A stretch of DNA of 64,000 bases from Rhodococcoides fascians A25f (GCF_000760935.2 NZ_CP049744.1:3875501-3939500), one strand, 5' to 3'. Positions 53,868-62,749 are shown, numbered from the stretch's first letter. The notes: a model not told the origin generated them from the sequence alone. Numbers and translations are program-made.

Positions 53868-55058
53868 TCAACTGCGGCGGGCGGGCTGAGTCGAGCGAGC
53901 GAAGCCTGGCGGCACCACGACGTCGCTTGGGCCGAGCGAGTGCACCGATGCATGCCCGAGGCCGAGCACCGCGGAATCCAGGCCGCCGCGCAGAATGTCG
54001 AGCACGTTCTCCACGCCGGCCTGACCGTTCGCTGCCAAACCCCACAGGTACGCCCGTCCGATCAGGACGGCTCGCGCACCGAGCGCCAGTGCTTTCGCCA
54101 CGTCACTTCCCCGCCTGATGCCGCCGTCGAGGGTGATCTCCACCTGATCCCCCACTGCCTCGGCGATGGACGGCAATACCCTTATCGACGCCGGGGAACC
54201 GTCGAGATTGTTCCCACCGTGATTGGACACCGAGATCGCGGTGACGCCGGCGTCCACTGCCCGGAGCGCGTCGTCGATCCGCGAGATGCCCTTGAGCATG
54301 AACGGCCCGTCCCACTGCTCACGCAGCCAGGCGATGTCCTCCCACGACGGCAACGGTGTCGACTTCCACTCCCGGTACGCCGCGAAGAACGTCGGCGCGG
54401 GCCCACCGGGCGGGGCGAGATTCGGTGCCGTCAGATCGGGGAACGTGCCCGATCGCGCCCACCGAGCGAACCATCGCGGCCGCGCCAACACTTCGGGTGC
54501 CAGCCGGACCATCGCCCTGGTATCGAGGCGTTCGGGAATCACCGGACTACCCCAGTCACGGCCCTCCGAGAACGACCAGTCCATCGTCACGATCAGCCCG
54601 ACCGCACCCGCAGCGCGCGCACGATCGAGCATGTGCCCCAACAACTCTCGTGAATCCACCCAATGGAGTTGAAAGAACGTCTGCGGATTCGCCGCGACGA
54701 CCTCCTCGATGGGCTTGCTCGCGAACAACGACAAACCCATCGACATGCCCCACGCCGCTGCCGCTCTCGCCACCGCGACCTCGCCGCCCGGGTGCACCGC
54801 CTGCACACCCGTCGGGGAGATCATCACGGGGAACGCCAGCGGTTTCCCCATCAACGTCGTCGACAACTCACGCGAATTCGACAAACCCGCCACATGCGGA
54901 GCGAACCCGAGTTCACCGAACGCGGCTGTATTGTCCGACACAGTCAGACCCCGCTCCGAGCCCGCCACCAGAGCCGCATAGACGGACTTCGGCAGACGCC
55001 TCTTCGCACGCCGCTCCGCCTCGGCGACAGTCTCGAACCACTCTTTCTTGCTGGACAT
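53868..55058 (-). CDS. mftD: second MftD-like FMN-dependent oxidase (tandem paralogue)
   Basis: A 396-residue paralogue of the preceding mftD, in the lactate-dehydrogenase-like FMN (alpha-hydroxyacid oxidase) family. It keeps the key SNHGGNNLDG histidine, the lysine of FMLKGISRIDD and the FMN-binding arginine of DGGIRRGSD. Two conserved positions differ from its partner: Tyr131 of copy 1 (QMYWV) is His132 here (QLHWV), and the serine of GLSSFASK is leucine (GLSLFASK). The first corresponds to the catalytic-site tyrosine of the family. It starts seven bases after the copy-1 stop; GGAGG abuts the ATG. It could be a specialised or weakened enzyme. Confidence 0.85.
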   Translation of the reverse strand: MSSKKEWFETVAEAERRAKRRLPKSVYAALVAGSERGLTVSDNTAAFGELGFAPHVAGLSNSRELSTTLMGKPLAFPVMISPTGVQAVHPGGEVAVARAAAAWGMSMGLSLFASKPIEEVVAANPQTFFQLHWVDSRELLGHMLDRARAAGAVGLIVTMDWSFSEGRDWGSPVIPERLDTRAMVRLAPEVLARPRWFARWARSGTFPDLTAPNLAPPGGPAPTFFAAYREWKSTPLPSWEDIAWLREQWDGPFMLKGISRIDDALRAVDAGVTAISVSNHGGNNLDGSPASIRVLPSIAEAVGDQVEITLDGGIRRGSDVAKALALGARAVLIGRAYLWGLAANGQAGVENVLDILRGGLDSAVLGLGHASVHSLGPSDVVVPPGFARSTQPARRS

Positions 55059-55065
55059 CCTCCGC

Positions 55066-56244
55066 TCAGACGCCGAGCCTGCGGTCGAATCCGGCCGGCA
55101 TCACCACATCCGAGGGGTTCAGATCATGCACCGAGGTGTGCCCGAGCCCGAGGACCGCCGAGTCGACTCCGCCGCGCAGGATGTCGAGCACGTTCTCCAC
55201 ACCCGCCTGACCACCGGCAGACAGACCCCACAGGTACGCGCGGCCGATCAACACGGCCCGCGCACCGAGCGCGAGGGCCTTCACGACGTCGCTGCCACGT
55301 CGGATTCCGCCATCGAGGGTGATCTCGATCTGATCGCCGACGGCCTCGGCGATCGCAGGCAGCGCCCGGATCGGTGCAGGCGTGCCATCGAGATTGTTAC
55401 CGCCATGATTGGACACCGAGATCGCCGTGCACCCCGCGTCGACAGCCTTCTTGGCGTCGTCGACGCGCATCACGCCCTTGAGCATGAACGGCCCGCCCCA
55501 CTGCTCCCGCAGCCACGCCACGTCCTCCCACGTCGGCAACGCAGTACCCATCCACTCCCCGTACGCCCCGAAGAACGTCGGAGCCGGACCACCCGTCGGC
55601 GGTGTCAGGTTCGGGGTCGTCAAATCAGGGATTTTTCCGGTCTTGGCGAACTCCCACAACCACTTCGGTCGCATGATGCCTTCCGGGGCGAACTGAACCA
55701 TGGCCTTGAGGTCCATCTTCTCCGGGATCGACGGAGAGCCCCAATCGCGGCCGTTCGAGAACGACCAATCCAACGTCATGATCAACCCCACCGCACCTGC
55801 AGCGCGGGCCCGCTCCATCCGCTGCAGCAGGATCTCACGCGACCCCACCCAGTACATCTGGAAGAAGGTCTGCGGATTCGCTGCCGCGACCTCCTCCACC
55901 GACTTGCTGGCGAACGAGGACAGGCCGATCGGAATCCCGCGCGCTGCAGCAGCTCTCGCGACGGCGACCTCACCGTCCGGGTGCACGGCCTGCACACCCG
56001 TCGGGGAGATCATCACCGGGAACGACAGCGTCTGTCCCATCACCGTCGTCGACAAGTCACGTTTGTCCGACAACCCTGCCACATGCGGGGCGAAGCCGAG
56101 CTCGCCGAACGCCGCCATGTTGTCGTCGATCGTCAACCCGCGTTCCGAGCCTGCCACCAACGCGGCGTACACGGACTTCGGTAGACGTTTCTTCGCACGC
56201 CGCTGCGCTTCGGCAACGGTCTCGAACCACTCACTCTTGGCCAT
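55066..56244 (-). CDS. mftD: mycofactocin synthase (premycofactocin synthase)
   Basis: A 392-residue FMN enzyme that oxidatively deaminates AHDP to premycofactocin, the redox-active alpha-keto amide. Family residues are intact: Tyr131 in FFQMYWV, the lysine in FMLKGVMRVDD, the histidine in SNHGGNNLDG and the arginine in DGGIRRGSD. The ATG at 56244 is preceded by AGAAGG at seven bases. It follows mftC by 16 bases and precedes a tandem paralogue by seven, so all belong to one mftA-B-C-D-D transcript. The normal residues make this the likely functional MftD. Confidence 0.93.
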   Translation of the reverse strand: MAKSEWFETVAEAQRRAKKRLPKSVYAALVAGSERGLTIDDNMAAFGELGFAPHVAGLSDKRDLSTTVMGQTLSFPVMISPTGVQAVHPDGEVAVARAAAARGIPIGLSSFASKSVEEVAAANPQTFFQMYWVGSREILLQRMERARAAGAVGLIMTLDWSFSNGRDWGSPSIPEKMDLKAMVQFAPEGIMRPKWLWEFAKTGKIPDLTTPNLTPPTGGPAPTFFGAYGEWMGTALPTWEDVAWLREQWGGPFMLKGVMRVDDAKKAVDAGCTAISVSNHGGNNLDGTPAPIRALPAIAEAVGDQIEITLDGGIRRGSDVVKALALGARAVLIGRAYLWGLSAGGQAGVENVLDILRGGVDSAVLGLGHTSVHDLNPSDVVMPAGFDRRLGV

Positions 56245-56260
56245 TACTGTGCCTTCTGTT

Positions 56261-57496
56261 TCATGACTGTTCCTGTTCCATTCCTGCGAGCGGGTTCTCG
56301 TCGCAGATTTTCGCCGGCGGTCGCATCATCAACGTGAGCGGCACCGACTTACGGGGTGTCTTGCGCTGCCCGGTCCGGGAATGATCGACACTGGACTTCG
56401 GGATCTCCCCCGCCGCCGCCAAGGCCATCTCACCGTTACCGATCACGCATTCGGGATCCGGGCCGTCCATCGGCAGACCCGTGAAGAATTTCGCCGCCAT
56501 GCAGCCGCCGCGGCACGAATCGAAATGGGCGCACTTGGTGCAGGCACCCGAGGTCTGCGGAGACCGCAACTCCTGGAACAACTCCGATGTCTGCCAGACC
56601 GATTGGAACCCACCCATTCCGGCTTTCGCGTCGCGGAGAATGTTGCCGGCGAGGAAATTCTCGTGGATCGCGAAGGGACAGGCGTACACGTCACCGATCG
56701 GGTCGATCAGGCACACCACCCGTCCCGCACCGCACAAGTTCAGCCCGGGCAACGCGTCGCCGAACGCCGACAGGTGGAAGAACGAATCTCCCGTCAACAC
56801 ACCTTCACCGTTGGCGACGAGCCAGTTGTAGAGCTCGCGCTGCTGACCGGCCGTCGGGTGCAGATCGTCCCAGACATCCGCGCCGCGTCCCGACGGCCGC
56901 AGACGGGTGATACGCAGTGTCGCAGCGTATTTGTCGGCCAACGCTTTGAAGTCGTCGAGCTGACTCACGTTGTGTCGGGTGACGACGACCGAGATCTTCG
57001 CGTCCCGGAAGCCCGCCTCCTTCAAATTTTCCAACGCCCGGCAGGCCATGTCGAACGAACCGGGTCCGCGGACCGCGTCGTTGACCTCTGCGGTCGCGCC
57101 GTCGATGGAAATCTGCACATCGACGTAATCCGACGCCGCCAACCGCGCGGCGACTTGTCTGTCGATCTTGACCCCGTTGGTGGAGAACTTCACCCCCACC
57201 TGATGCGCCGTCGCGTAATCGACGAGCTCCCAGAAGTCCGAGCGCACCGTCGGCTCGCCGCCGCCGATGTTGACGTAGAGCACCTGCATCTTCTGCAACT
57301 CGTCGATGATCGACTTGCACTGCTCGGTACTGAGCTCGCGCGGGTCACGGCGACCCGACGAGGACAGGCAGTGCACGCACGACAGATTGCACGCGTAGGT
57401 CAACTCCCACGTCAAACAGATCGGAGCGTCGAGCCCGAGCTCGAACTGATCGACCAATCTGCCTACCGGAGCGGGTCTTTCGAGGGTGGAAGTCAT
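56261..57496 (-). CDS. mftC: mycofactocin radical SAM maturase
   Basis: A 411-residue radical SAM/SPASM enzyme that decarboxylates and cross-links the C-terminal Val-Tyr of MftA. The radical SAM cluster motif is C36NLSC40VHC43, followed by IGGGEPTVR. SPASM cysteines appear in LCGAGRVVCLID, VYACPFAI and CTKCAHFDSCRGGC. The ATG at 57496 has AGAGGA ten bases upstream. It lies 34 bases downstream of mftB. The C-terminal tail after about residue 360 is basic and rather long, and I see no known domain in it. Confidence 0.95.
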   Translation of the reverse strand: MTSTLERPAPVGRLVDQFELGLDAPICLTWELTYACNLSCVHCLSSSGRRDPRELSTEQCKSIIDELQKMQVLYVNIGGGEPTVRSDFWELVDYATAHQVGVKFSTNGVKIDRQVAARLAASDYVDVQISIDGATAEVNDAVRGPGSFDMACRALENLKEAGFRDAKISVVVTRHNVSQLDDFKALADKYAATLRITRLRPSGRGADVWDDLHPTAGQQRELYNWLVANGEGVLTGDSFFHLSAFGDALPGLNLCGAGRVVCLIDPIGDVYACPFAIHENFLAGNILRDAKAGMGGFQSVWQTSELFQELRSPQTSGACTKCAHFDSCRGGCMAAKFFTGLPMDGPDPECVIGNGEMALAAAGEIPKSSVDHSRTGQRKTPRKSVPLTLMMRPPAKICDENPLAGMEQEQS

Positions 57497-57530
57497 GGGC
57501 GGAAGTCCTCTTCTGCAGTAGGTCAGTGTC

Positions 57531-57824
57531 TTACGGGCGGGTGATCATCTTCGAGTGGGCCAGCGTCGCGAGCGCCGAGACGTACGGGGCCGACTGCGAC
57601 TCGGTGATTCCCGCGGCTGCGATCGCCGAACGCATGTCCGAGTGATCGGGCAGCGATTCGATGATCGCCACGATCGTGCGGTTCTTCAGAAAGGAGAGCT
57701 TGCGAGTTCCGAAGTGATACAACAACGCTCCGAACGACTCCGGACGCAGCGCTACCTGCGGATGCAGAGCCCACGGCACATCCAGATCGAACTCGTCGAG
57801 GTCCTCGCGCACTGCAGCGGTCAT
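57531..57824 (-). CDS. mftB: mycofactocin precursor recognition protein
   Basis: A 97-residue RiPP recognition element-type chaperone that binds MftA and presents it to MftC. Family sequence is clear: WALHPQVALRPESFGALLYHFGTRKLSFLKN, in pieces WALHPQVALRPE, FGALLYHFG and LSFLKN. ATG 57824 starts two bases after the mftA stop; a start six codons earlier would overlap mftA and cannot be excluded. Confidence 0.92.
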   Translation of the reverse strand: MTAAVREDLDEFDLDVPWALHPQVALRPESFGALLYHFGTRKLSFLKNRTIVAIIESLPDHSDMRSAIAAAGITESQSAPYVSALATLAHSKMITRP

Positions 57825-57826
57825 GA

Positions 57827-57940
57827 TCAGTACACGCCGCACATGCCGTCGATCGACACTTCCTCGACCAACGACTCTTCGACCAGATCGGATTCGACAA
57901 CAGCCGCACCGACCACAGCATTCTCGTTCTTCTTCGACAT
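57827..57940 (-). CDS. mftA: mycofactocin precursor peptide
   Basis: A 37-residue RiPP precursor beginning MSKKNENAVVG and ending in the canonical core IDGMCGVY. The final Val-Tyr is the part turned into the redox cofactor by MftC, MftE and MftD. The middle is acidic (ESDLVEESLVEE), as expected for the leader bound by MftB. The ATG at 57940 has GGAGG six bases upstream. It is the first gene of the mftA-B-C-D-D unit. Confidence 0.95.
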   Translation of the reverse strand: MSKKNENAVVGAAVVESDLVEESLVEEVSIDGMCGVY

Positions 57941-57968
57941 CTGAAACCTCCTACGAAATTTGCTCGGT

Positions 57969-57987
57969 CACAATCCAATTGGTTGTG
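57969..57987. promoter_or_regulatory. imperfect palindrome upstream of mftA
   Basis: CACAA and TTGTG arms flank the 8 bp palindrome CCAATTGG, 29 bases upstream of the mftA start. It lies where a repressor of the mft operon would act. No mftR-type TetR gene is present in the window. Confidence 0.4.
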
Positions 57988-58074
57988 TCTCGGGTCACCA
58001 CGCTAACGGCCCACACCGTCCCTGAACCGGCATGACGATCGGAACTGGTCGGCCGTCGCGATCAACCGTCCGTT

Positions 58075-58092
58075 CGGGTAGGTACCGACCCG
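58075..58092. promoter_or_regulatory. 18 bp near-palindrome between mftA and mftM
   Basis: CGGGT-A-GGTACC-G-ACCCG pairs at eight of nine positions. It is in the middle of the 294 bp divergent gap that serves both mftA and mftM, and is a candidate shared operator. Apart from this and the palindrome near mftA I see no gene in the gap. Confidence 0.4.
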
Positions 58093-58234
58093 TCCGGCGC
58101 GCGGGGTCGACGGTGCCCGAGCGGGCCGACCTGGTGCACAACCGCCGAATCACCCGCTGTGTATGCAACGCTCGACCTCACCGAAGGGACAGCCCTGACC
58201 AACGATCGGCATACGACGAGCAGAAACGACTCCG

Positions 58235-59062
58235 ATGACTGAATTGGATGCACTTGCACCGGGCTCCGACGGAGTCTGGGCTCACGAGAACGTGGTGGTT
58301 CGGCACATGCGTGGACTCGAATTCGACGCTGTGCGTGTGGGCTCGACGGTGCAGGTCTGTCATGGCCTGACGTCGGCCGAGATCGGAGAGCGCCTCGTTC
58401 CGATGGTCACCGCACAGGCCCGGCACGTCGGTCTCTCCCAGCGTGAGTTCGAGTTGGTGTTGGTCGGACTCGTTCGCACCACCGTCACAGATCCGATCGA
58501 CGCGTGGTCCACCTACTACCGCAACTCTCTGGACGAGCTACTCGGCGGCACCGCCGATTTCGCTCCCGTCCATGCACGCGCCGAGGATTTGGTCGTCGGT
58601 TCGGTGCTCGACCTGGGATCGTGCTTCGGTTTCTTTCCGCTACGACTGGCGATGAAGGGCCACTCGGTAACTGCGACAGACCTGTCCGCCGGAACCATGC
58701 GCCTGCTCGCCACCGTTGCCCCGCATCTCGGGATCACGCTCGACACCGTGGTGTGTGATGCTGCCGATGTTCCAGTCGCAGACAGCAGTGTCGACACCGT
58801 GACAGCGCTGCACCTCCTCGAACATGTCGACGCCGAGACAGGCTCTCGGATCGTGGCCGAAGCGCTCCGTATCGCACGCAGGCGTGTCGTCGTCGCCGTG
58901 CCCTTCGAGACCGAGACCACCGCCTGCCACGGGCACGTCCGCACATTCGACGAGGCATCGTTGGTCGAGCTCGGTCGCTCGTCCGGTGCGCAGTTCGAGA
59001 CATCGGAGCACCACGGCGGATGGCTTGTGATCGACAAGGCCTCGACACGCCAGTTCGCCTGA
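58235..59062 (+). CDS. mftM: SAM-dependent methyltransferase, probable mycofactocin methyltransferase
   Basis: A 275-residue class I methyltransferase with the SAM-binding motif VLDLGSCFGFFPLRLA (residues about 127-142), the acidic strand end VTATDLSAGTM and the post-motif DTVTALHLLEHVDAETG. Mycobacterial MftM methylates the sugar chain of glycosylated mycofactocin; the location divergent from mftA and the size fit that role. ATG 58235 lacks a good Shine-Dalgarno sequence. The mftM assignment rests on gene linkage and family resemblance; a different methyltransferase role is possible. Confidence 0.8.
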   Translation: MTELDALAPGSDGVWAHENVVVRHMRGLEFDAVRVGSTVQVCHGLTSAEIGERLVPMVTAQARHVGLSQREFELVLVGLVRTTVTDPIDAWSTYYRNSLDELLGGTADFAPVHARAEDLVVGSVLDLGSCFGFFPLRLAMKGHSVTATDLSAGTMRLLATVAPHLGITLDTVVCDAADVPVADSSVDTVTALHLLEHVDAETGSRIVAEALRIARRRVVVAVPFETETTACHGHVRTFDEASLVELGRSSGAQFETSEHHGGWLVIDKASTRQFA

Positions 59063-59087
59063 ACAGGGGTGTCGCACCCGAACGAAC

Positions 59088-61388
59088 CTAGAACGGCGGC
59101 TCGTCGGTTTCTTCGGCGGTTGGTCCTGTTTCTGGCTCCGGGTCCTCGGGCGGGTCGGGGTAGGCGATGATGCCGGACCGTCTCGGTTTGGTGGGGATGT
59201 GTGGCCTCAGGTCGTTGCCGATGATGGGTACGGCTGTGCCGTTGGCGGGCAAGGTGATTCGGGTGGTCTTGGAGGTGGAGGTCCACAGGATCGCCCCGCC
59301 GGGGAGCATGACGGCTTTCCAGTAGCCGGCGGTTTTGACGGTGTGGTGGTACTCGCACAGGCATTGGAGGTTGTTGACGGTGGTCCAGCCGCCACCGAGA
59401 GGGTTGGCGTGATCGAAGGCGATGATGTGGTCGAGTTGGCAGCGGTCGGCGGGGCGGTGGCAGTCGGGGAAGCGGCAGTGGCGATCACGTAGACGTACCG
59501 CGGCGGTGGTGAGGGTGTCGGGTCGGTAGATCAGGGCTCGGTCGGTCAGTGGGTCCCGTCCGACGGATTGTCCGAGGGTGGGGTCGGCGGCGATCGCAGC
59601 TTCGAGAGCCGCGGCCAGCGATGCGTTGCCGAGGTAGAGGCCCGAGGGTGTGTGGCCTGCTGTAGGGATCGTGCGGTTGTTGCGCCGGATTGCGGAGGAC
59701 AGATCGAGGGCAGAGCTGTGCCGTGTGCCCCTGCCGACTGGCGTGTGGGTGCAGAACAGGGCTGCAGCGGAGGTCAGCGACTGCAGACGACGCTGAGATC
59801 GATCGTCGCCCGGTGCCGGGTCGGTCGGGCCAGTCTCTGCTGGGACTGGATCCGGTAACGAACCCTGCTCGGCCGGAGGCTTCGGAGTAGGCGATGACAC
59901 GGTGGCCGCCGCTGGTTCAGGTACAGGCGTCGCACCGGCTGTTGTAGAGCCGGATGGCGTTGTGGAGCCGGATGGCGTTGTGGAAGAGCCTGATTCCGAA
60001 CAGTCCGGTCCGGTATCAGGTGCCGGCGATGCCTGTCGCGCAGGTGATCGTGGAGCTGACGCGGGTTCGGACGATGCATCAGGCTCGGTGTCCGACGTCG
60101 CCTCCGCTAGCGGGTCGCTCACTGGTGCCCCTGAGCGCGTTGCTGCGTGCTTCCGGACAGGATCGGCGGCGTCCGGGGTGGGGGTTGCCAACGGGTCGGT
60201 CGCAGGTACGGCTGTGGACTCGTCGTTCTCCTCGGCATCGTCGGTCTCGTCGGTCTCGTCGGTCTCGTCGATCTTTTCTGCCGGTTCTTCCGGTGCCGGT
60301 GCAGTGGCCGGAGTCGGTTCGGTCGAGGAGTCAGCGTCCGCCCCCAAATCCGTAGCCGACGCCATTCCCCCACCAGCATCAGCGTCTACGTCTGGTTCCG
60401 TCGCTGTTTCCGTCTCGGGTCCTGGTGCCGCTCCTGCCTTCTCGCTGTCCGAGCGTCGTTCCCATTCCCCGGTTTCCGGGTTCTGCACCGCCAGTCCCAG
60501 TTTCTCGGCGAGAGTGACAGCGTCGGTGAGCAGGATCTGCCACTGACTGTTCCGCGCCAACTCCCGCGCGAGGTCCGGGTCGATCGATCCATGACCGGCC
60601 AGATACGCCGGGTTCGCGAGCAACCCGATGAGGGTGGCGATGTCGACGGTGATCATCGTCAACGGCACTCGTCGATCCGGCAATGCTGCATCTTTTTTCG
60701 GGCAATCCTCGCGTTGGCACAGGCATGCCAAGCGGGGTTCGCCGTGCATACGGGCCATGAACGCATCACACAAGCGATCTTGTTTGCCGCGAGGATCTTT
60801 CGTGCAGAGGGTGTCGGCCATCTCCCTGAGCAACTGCCACGCCGCCACGGCCTCGGGGGCAGTCAATTCCGCTCGAATCCGCGCCAACTCACCGGCCGGG
60901 CTGTACGAAACATGACGGAACCGTTTCGCGAACTCCCGCAGCGCTGCCGCTTCCTCGGGCGCGACCCGCAGCAGGATGTCCCAGATCTCCTTCTCCAGCG
61001 GACCCGGTGACGACCTGCGTGCGGCCTCGACGATCTCGTCCTCGACCAGAGACACGATGTCGTCGGAGAGGTTGTCGAGGATCCGGCACACCGTCCGTAC
61101 CCGCGGGAGGTCGATTTCCCCGGACTCGAATGCGGACTTCACCAGCGGAAGCCGGGTATGCAAGGCGACGCCCACGGAGACGTACGATTCGGCGACGGTG
61201 GCGGAGCATCCCAACGCCACTGCCATCTCGGTGCGTCCGTACCGGCTGTAATGCTTGTACTTGGAATCGAGGGTGATCCAGTCGCAGTGCACGCGGTAGC
61301 AGGCGTTGATCTTGCGAGCCGCAAGACGATTCTCCGCACGCGCGGCAGCGGTCAACGCCTCCAGCGACACGGTCGGTACTGCGCCCAT
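59088..61388 (-). CDS. DUF222 and HNH-endonuclease domain protein (13E12-like)
   Basis: A 766-residue protein of a family amplified in mycobacteria and rhodococci. Residues about 20-320 are DUF222. Residues about 320-540 are an acidic, Pro/Ala/Thr/Ser-rich insert with short tandem repeats (DET three times; TTPSGS-type three times). Residues about 590-720 contain the HNH nuclease with CRFPDCHRPADRCQLDHI and NLQCLCEYHH. The ATG at 61388 is preceded by GGGGGTG. DUF222-HNH genes resemble mobile intron or homing nucleases, but no associated element or terminal repeat is seen. The insert makes this copy longer than the usual 400-500 residues. Confidence 0.87.
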   Translation of the reverse strand: MGAVPTVSLEALTAAARAENRLAARKINACYRVHCDWITLDSKYKHYSRYGRTEMAVALGCSATVAESYVSVGVALHTRLPLVKSAFESGEIDLPRVRTVCRILDNLSDDIVSLVEDEIVEAARRSSPGPLEKEIWDILLRVAPEEAAALREFAKRFRHVSYSPAGELARIRAELTAPEAVAAWQLLREMADTLCTKDPRGKQDRLCDAFMARMHGEPRLACLCQREDCPKKDAALPDRRVPLTMITVDIATLIGLLANPAYLAGHGSIDPDLARELARNSQWQILLTDAVTLAEKLGLAVQNPETGEWERRSDSEKAGAAPGPETETATEPDVDADAGGGMASATDLGADADSSTEPTPATAPAPEEPAEKIDETDETDETDDAEENDESTAVPATDPLATPTPDAADPVRKHAATRSGAPVSDPLAEATSDTEPDASSEPASAPRSPARQASPAPDTGPDCSESGSSTTPSGSTTPSGSTTAGATPVPEPAAATVSSPTPKPPAEQGSLPDPVPAETGPTDPAPGDDRSQRRLQSLTSAAALFCTHTPVGRGTRHSSALDLSSAIRRNNRTIPTAGHTPSGLYLGNASLAAALEAAIAADPTLGQSVGRDPLTDRALIYRPDTLTTAAVRLRDRHCRFPDCHRPADRCQLDHIIAFDHANPLGGGWTTVNNLQCLCEYHHTVKTAGYWKAVMLPGGAILWTSTSKTTRITLPANGTAVPIIGNDLRPHIPTKPRRSGIIAYPDPPEDPEPETGPTAEETDEPPF

Positions 61389-61592
61389 TTTTCACCCCCC
61401 GGTGAGCAACGATTCAGAACATGCGTTCGAACTGAAAGAAGACTATCTCGACCCACCGACAAGAGACGGAAGCGCAGGCTCGGCAGGTCGTGTGCACCTC
61501 TCCGAGCAGGACCAATCCGCCAAGGTCGAACTCCGGGCCTCGTCACCTCAAACTCTGTCGATCGCATCGACGACCGTCTCGAGCAGGCGGGC

Positions 61593-62633
61593 CTAATACG
61601 CGGTACCCATCGCCGCGCGCACCTCGCTCAACGTCTGCTCGGCGATCTCGTTGGCTCGCGCGTTTCCGTGACGCACCACCGACCGAACGTAGTCGGGGTC
61701 CGCAGCCATGTCGGCACGCCGACGTCGATGTTCTGCGAGAAATGAGTTGACCGACTCGGCCACACAGTCTTTCAATGATCCTGCTCCCCCACCACCTATG
61801 TCGGCGGCAATCGCCCCTGGGTCCCGCCCCGTACACAAGCCGGCGATGGCGAGCAGTGCGGATACTCCCGGCCTTGCAGCTGGGTCGTAGGAAATGTCTC
61901 GATCCGAATCGGTAGGAGTTCGTCGCACCACGGCCACTGTCTCGTCCGGTGTCATGGACAGCGTGATCGCATTGCCGAAGCTCTTGGACATCTTGCGGCC
62001 ATCGAGTCCAGGAACGGCGGGGCTCGAGGTGAGCAGACCCTGCGGCTCCTCGAATACCGCGCCGTAGCGGGAGTTGAATCGCCGCGCGATGGTCCTCGCC
62101 ATCTCGATGTGCGGAAGTTGGTCTTTTCCGACGGGCACCACGTTTGCTTTGCAGAACAGGATGTCGGCTGCCTGGTGTACCGGGTACGTCAGCAACAGTC
62201 CACTCAGTGCGCGGCCACTAGCGGCGAGTTCTGCTTTGACAGTAGGGTTTCGGTGAAGCTCCGCCTCGGTCACCAGGCTCAGAAATGGCAGGATCAACTG
62301 GTTGAGGGCGGGTACTGCCGAATGCGTGAAGATCATGGACTTCTCGGGGTCGATACCCGCGGCCATGTTGTCCAACGCAGCGTCGTACACATGTTGCCGC
62401 ACTTGCCCCATTGCGTCGCGATCGGTGATCACCTGGTAGTCGGCCAAGACCACCATTGTTCGGACCCCGATGTCCTGCAGCCGAACTCGCTCTCGAATTG
62501 TTCCGAAGAGATGACCGAGATGCAGTGGACCGGTTGGCCGTTCGCCTGTCAACACGGTATAACTACCTGGATCGGTAGCGATGTCGGAGGCGAGCGCCTC
62601 GCTGCGGCCGATGCTGGACAAGTAAGTGTCCAT
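61593..62633 (-). CDS. trpS: tryptophanyl-tRNA synthetase
   Basis: A 346-residue class I synthetase that charges tRNA-Trp. Signatures are the HIGH-type GERPTGPLHLGHLFG near residue 30 and KMSKS in DGRKMSKSFGN near 215, with TYPVHQAADILFCKANVVPVGKDQ for tryptophan and ATP binding. The ATG at 62633 has AGGAGG six bases upstream. A leader peptide with three tandem Trp codons and attenuator hairpins precedes it, as described for the auxiliary, indolmycin-resistant trpRS1 of Streptomyces coelicolor. This could therefore be an auxiliary TrpRS instead of the housekeeping one; the window alone cannot decide. Confidence 0.94.
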   Translation of the reverse strand: MDTYLSSIGRSEALASDIATDPGSYTVLTGERPTGPLHLGHLFGTIRERVRLQDIGVRTMVVLADYQVITDRDAMGQVRQHVYDAALDNMAAGIDPEKSMIFTHSAVPALNQLILPFLSLVTEAELHRNPTVKAELAASGRALSGLLLTYPVHQAADILFCKANVVPVGKDQLPHIEMARTIARRFNSRYGAVFEEPQGLLTSSPAVPGLDGRKMSKSFGNAITLSMTPDETVAVVRRTPTDSDRDISYDPAARPGVSALLAIAGLCTGRDPGAIAADIGGGGAGSLKDCVAESVNSFLAEHRRRRADMAADPDYVRSVVRHGNARANEIAEQTLSEVRAAMGTAY

Positions 62634-62697
62634 CGAATTCCTCCTGAAAGAACGAAGGGCTGTATCGACCGCGCTTCGATCCGAATTCAGGACATCG

Positions 62698-62749
62698 GCG
62701 GGCTGAGTACAGCCCGCGGGACATGATCGACCGGGCTGCTAGTGCAGCC
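62698..62749 (-). promoter_or_regulatory. ribosome-mediated transcription attenuator of trpS
   Basis: Read on the minus strand, four segments can pair in the classic alternating way: 1 GGCTGC (62744-62749), 2 GCAGCCCG (62732-62739), 3 CGGGCTG (62710-62716) and 4 CAGCCCGC (62698-62705). Pair 1:2 overlaps the Trp codons and stop of the leader peptide, 2:3 is the antiterminator, and 3:4 is an 8 bp GC-rich terminator with loop TACT. Stalling at the Trp codons would free segment 2 and favour expression. A U tract is lacking, as is usual for actinobacteria. Confidence 0.85.

Noticed and set aside
59088..61388. DUF222-HNH gene as evidence of a mobile element
   Set aside because: No transposase, terminal repeats or target-site duplication is visible, and the family is common as stable chromosomal copies in this lineage.
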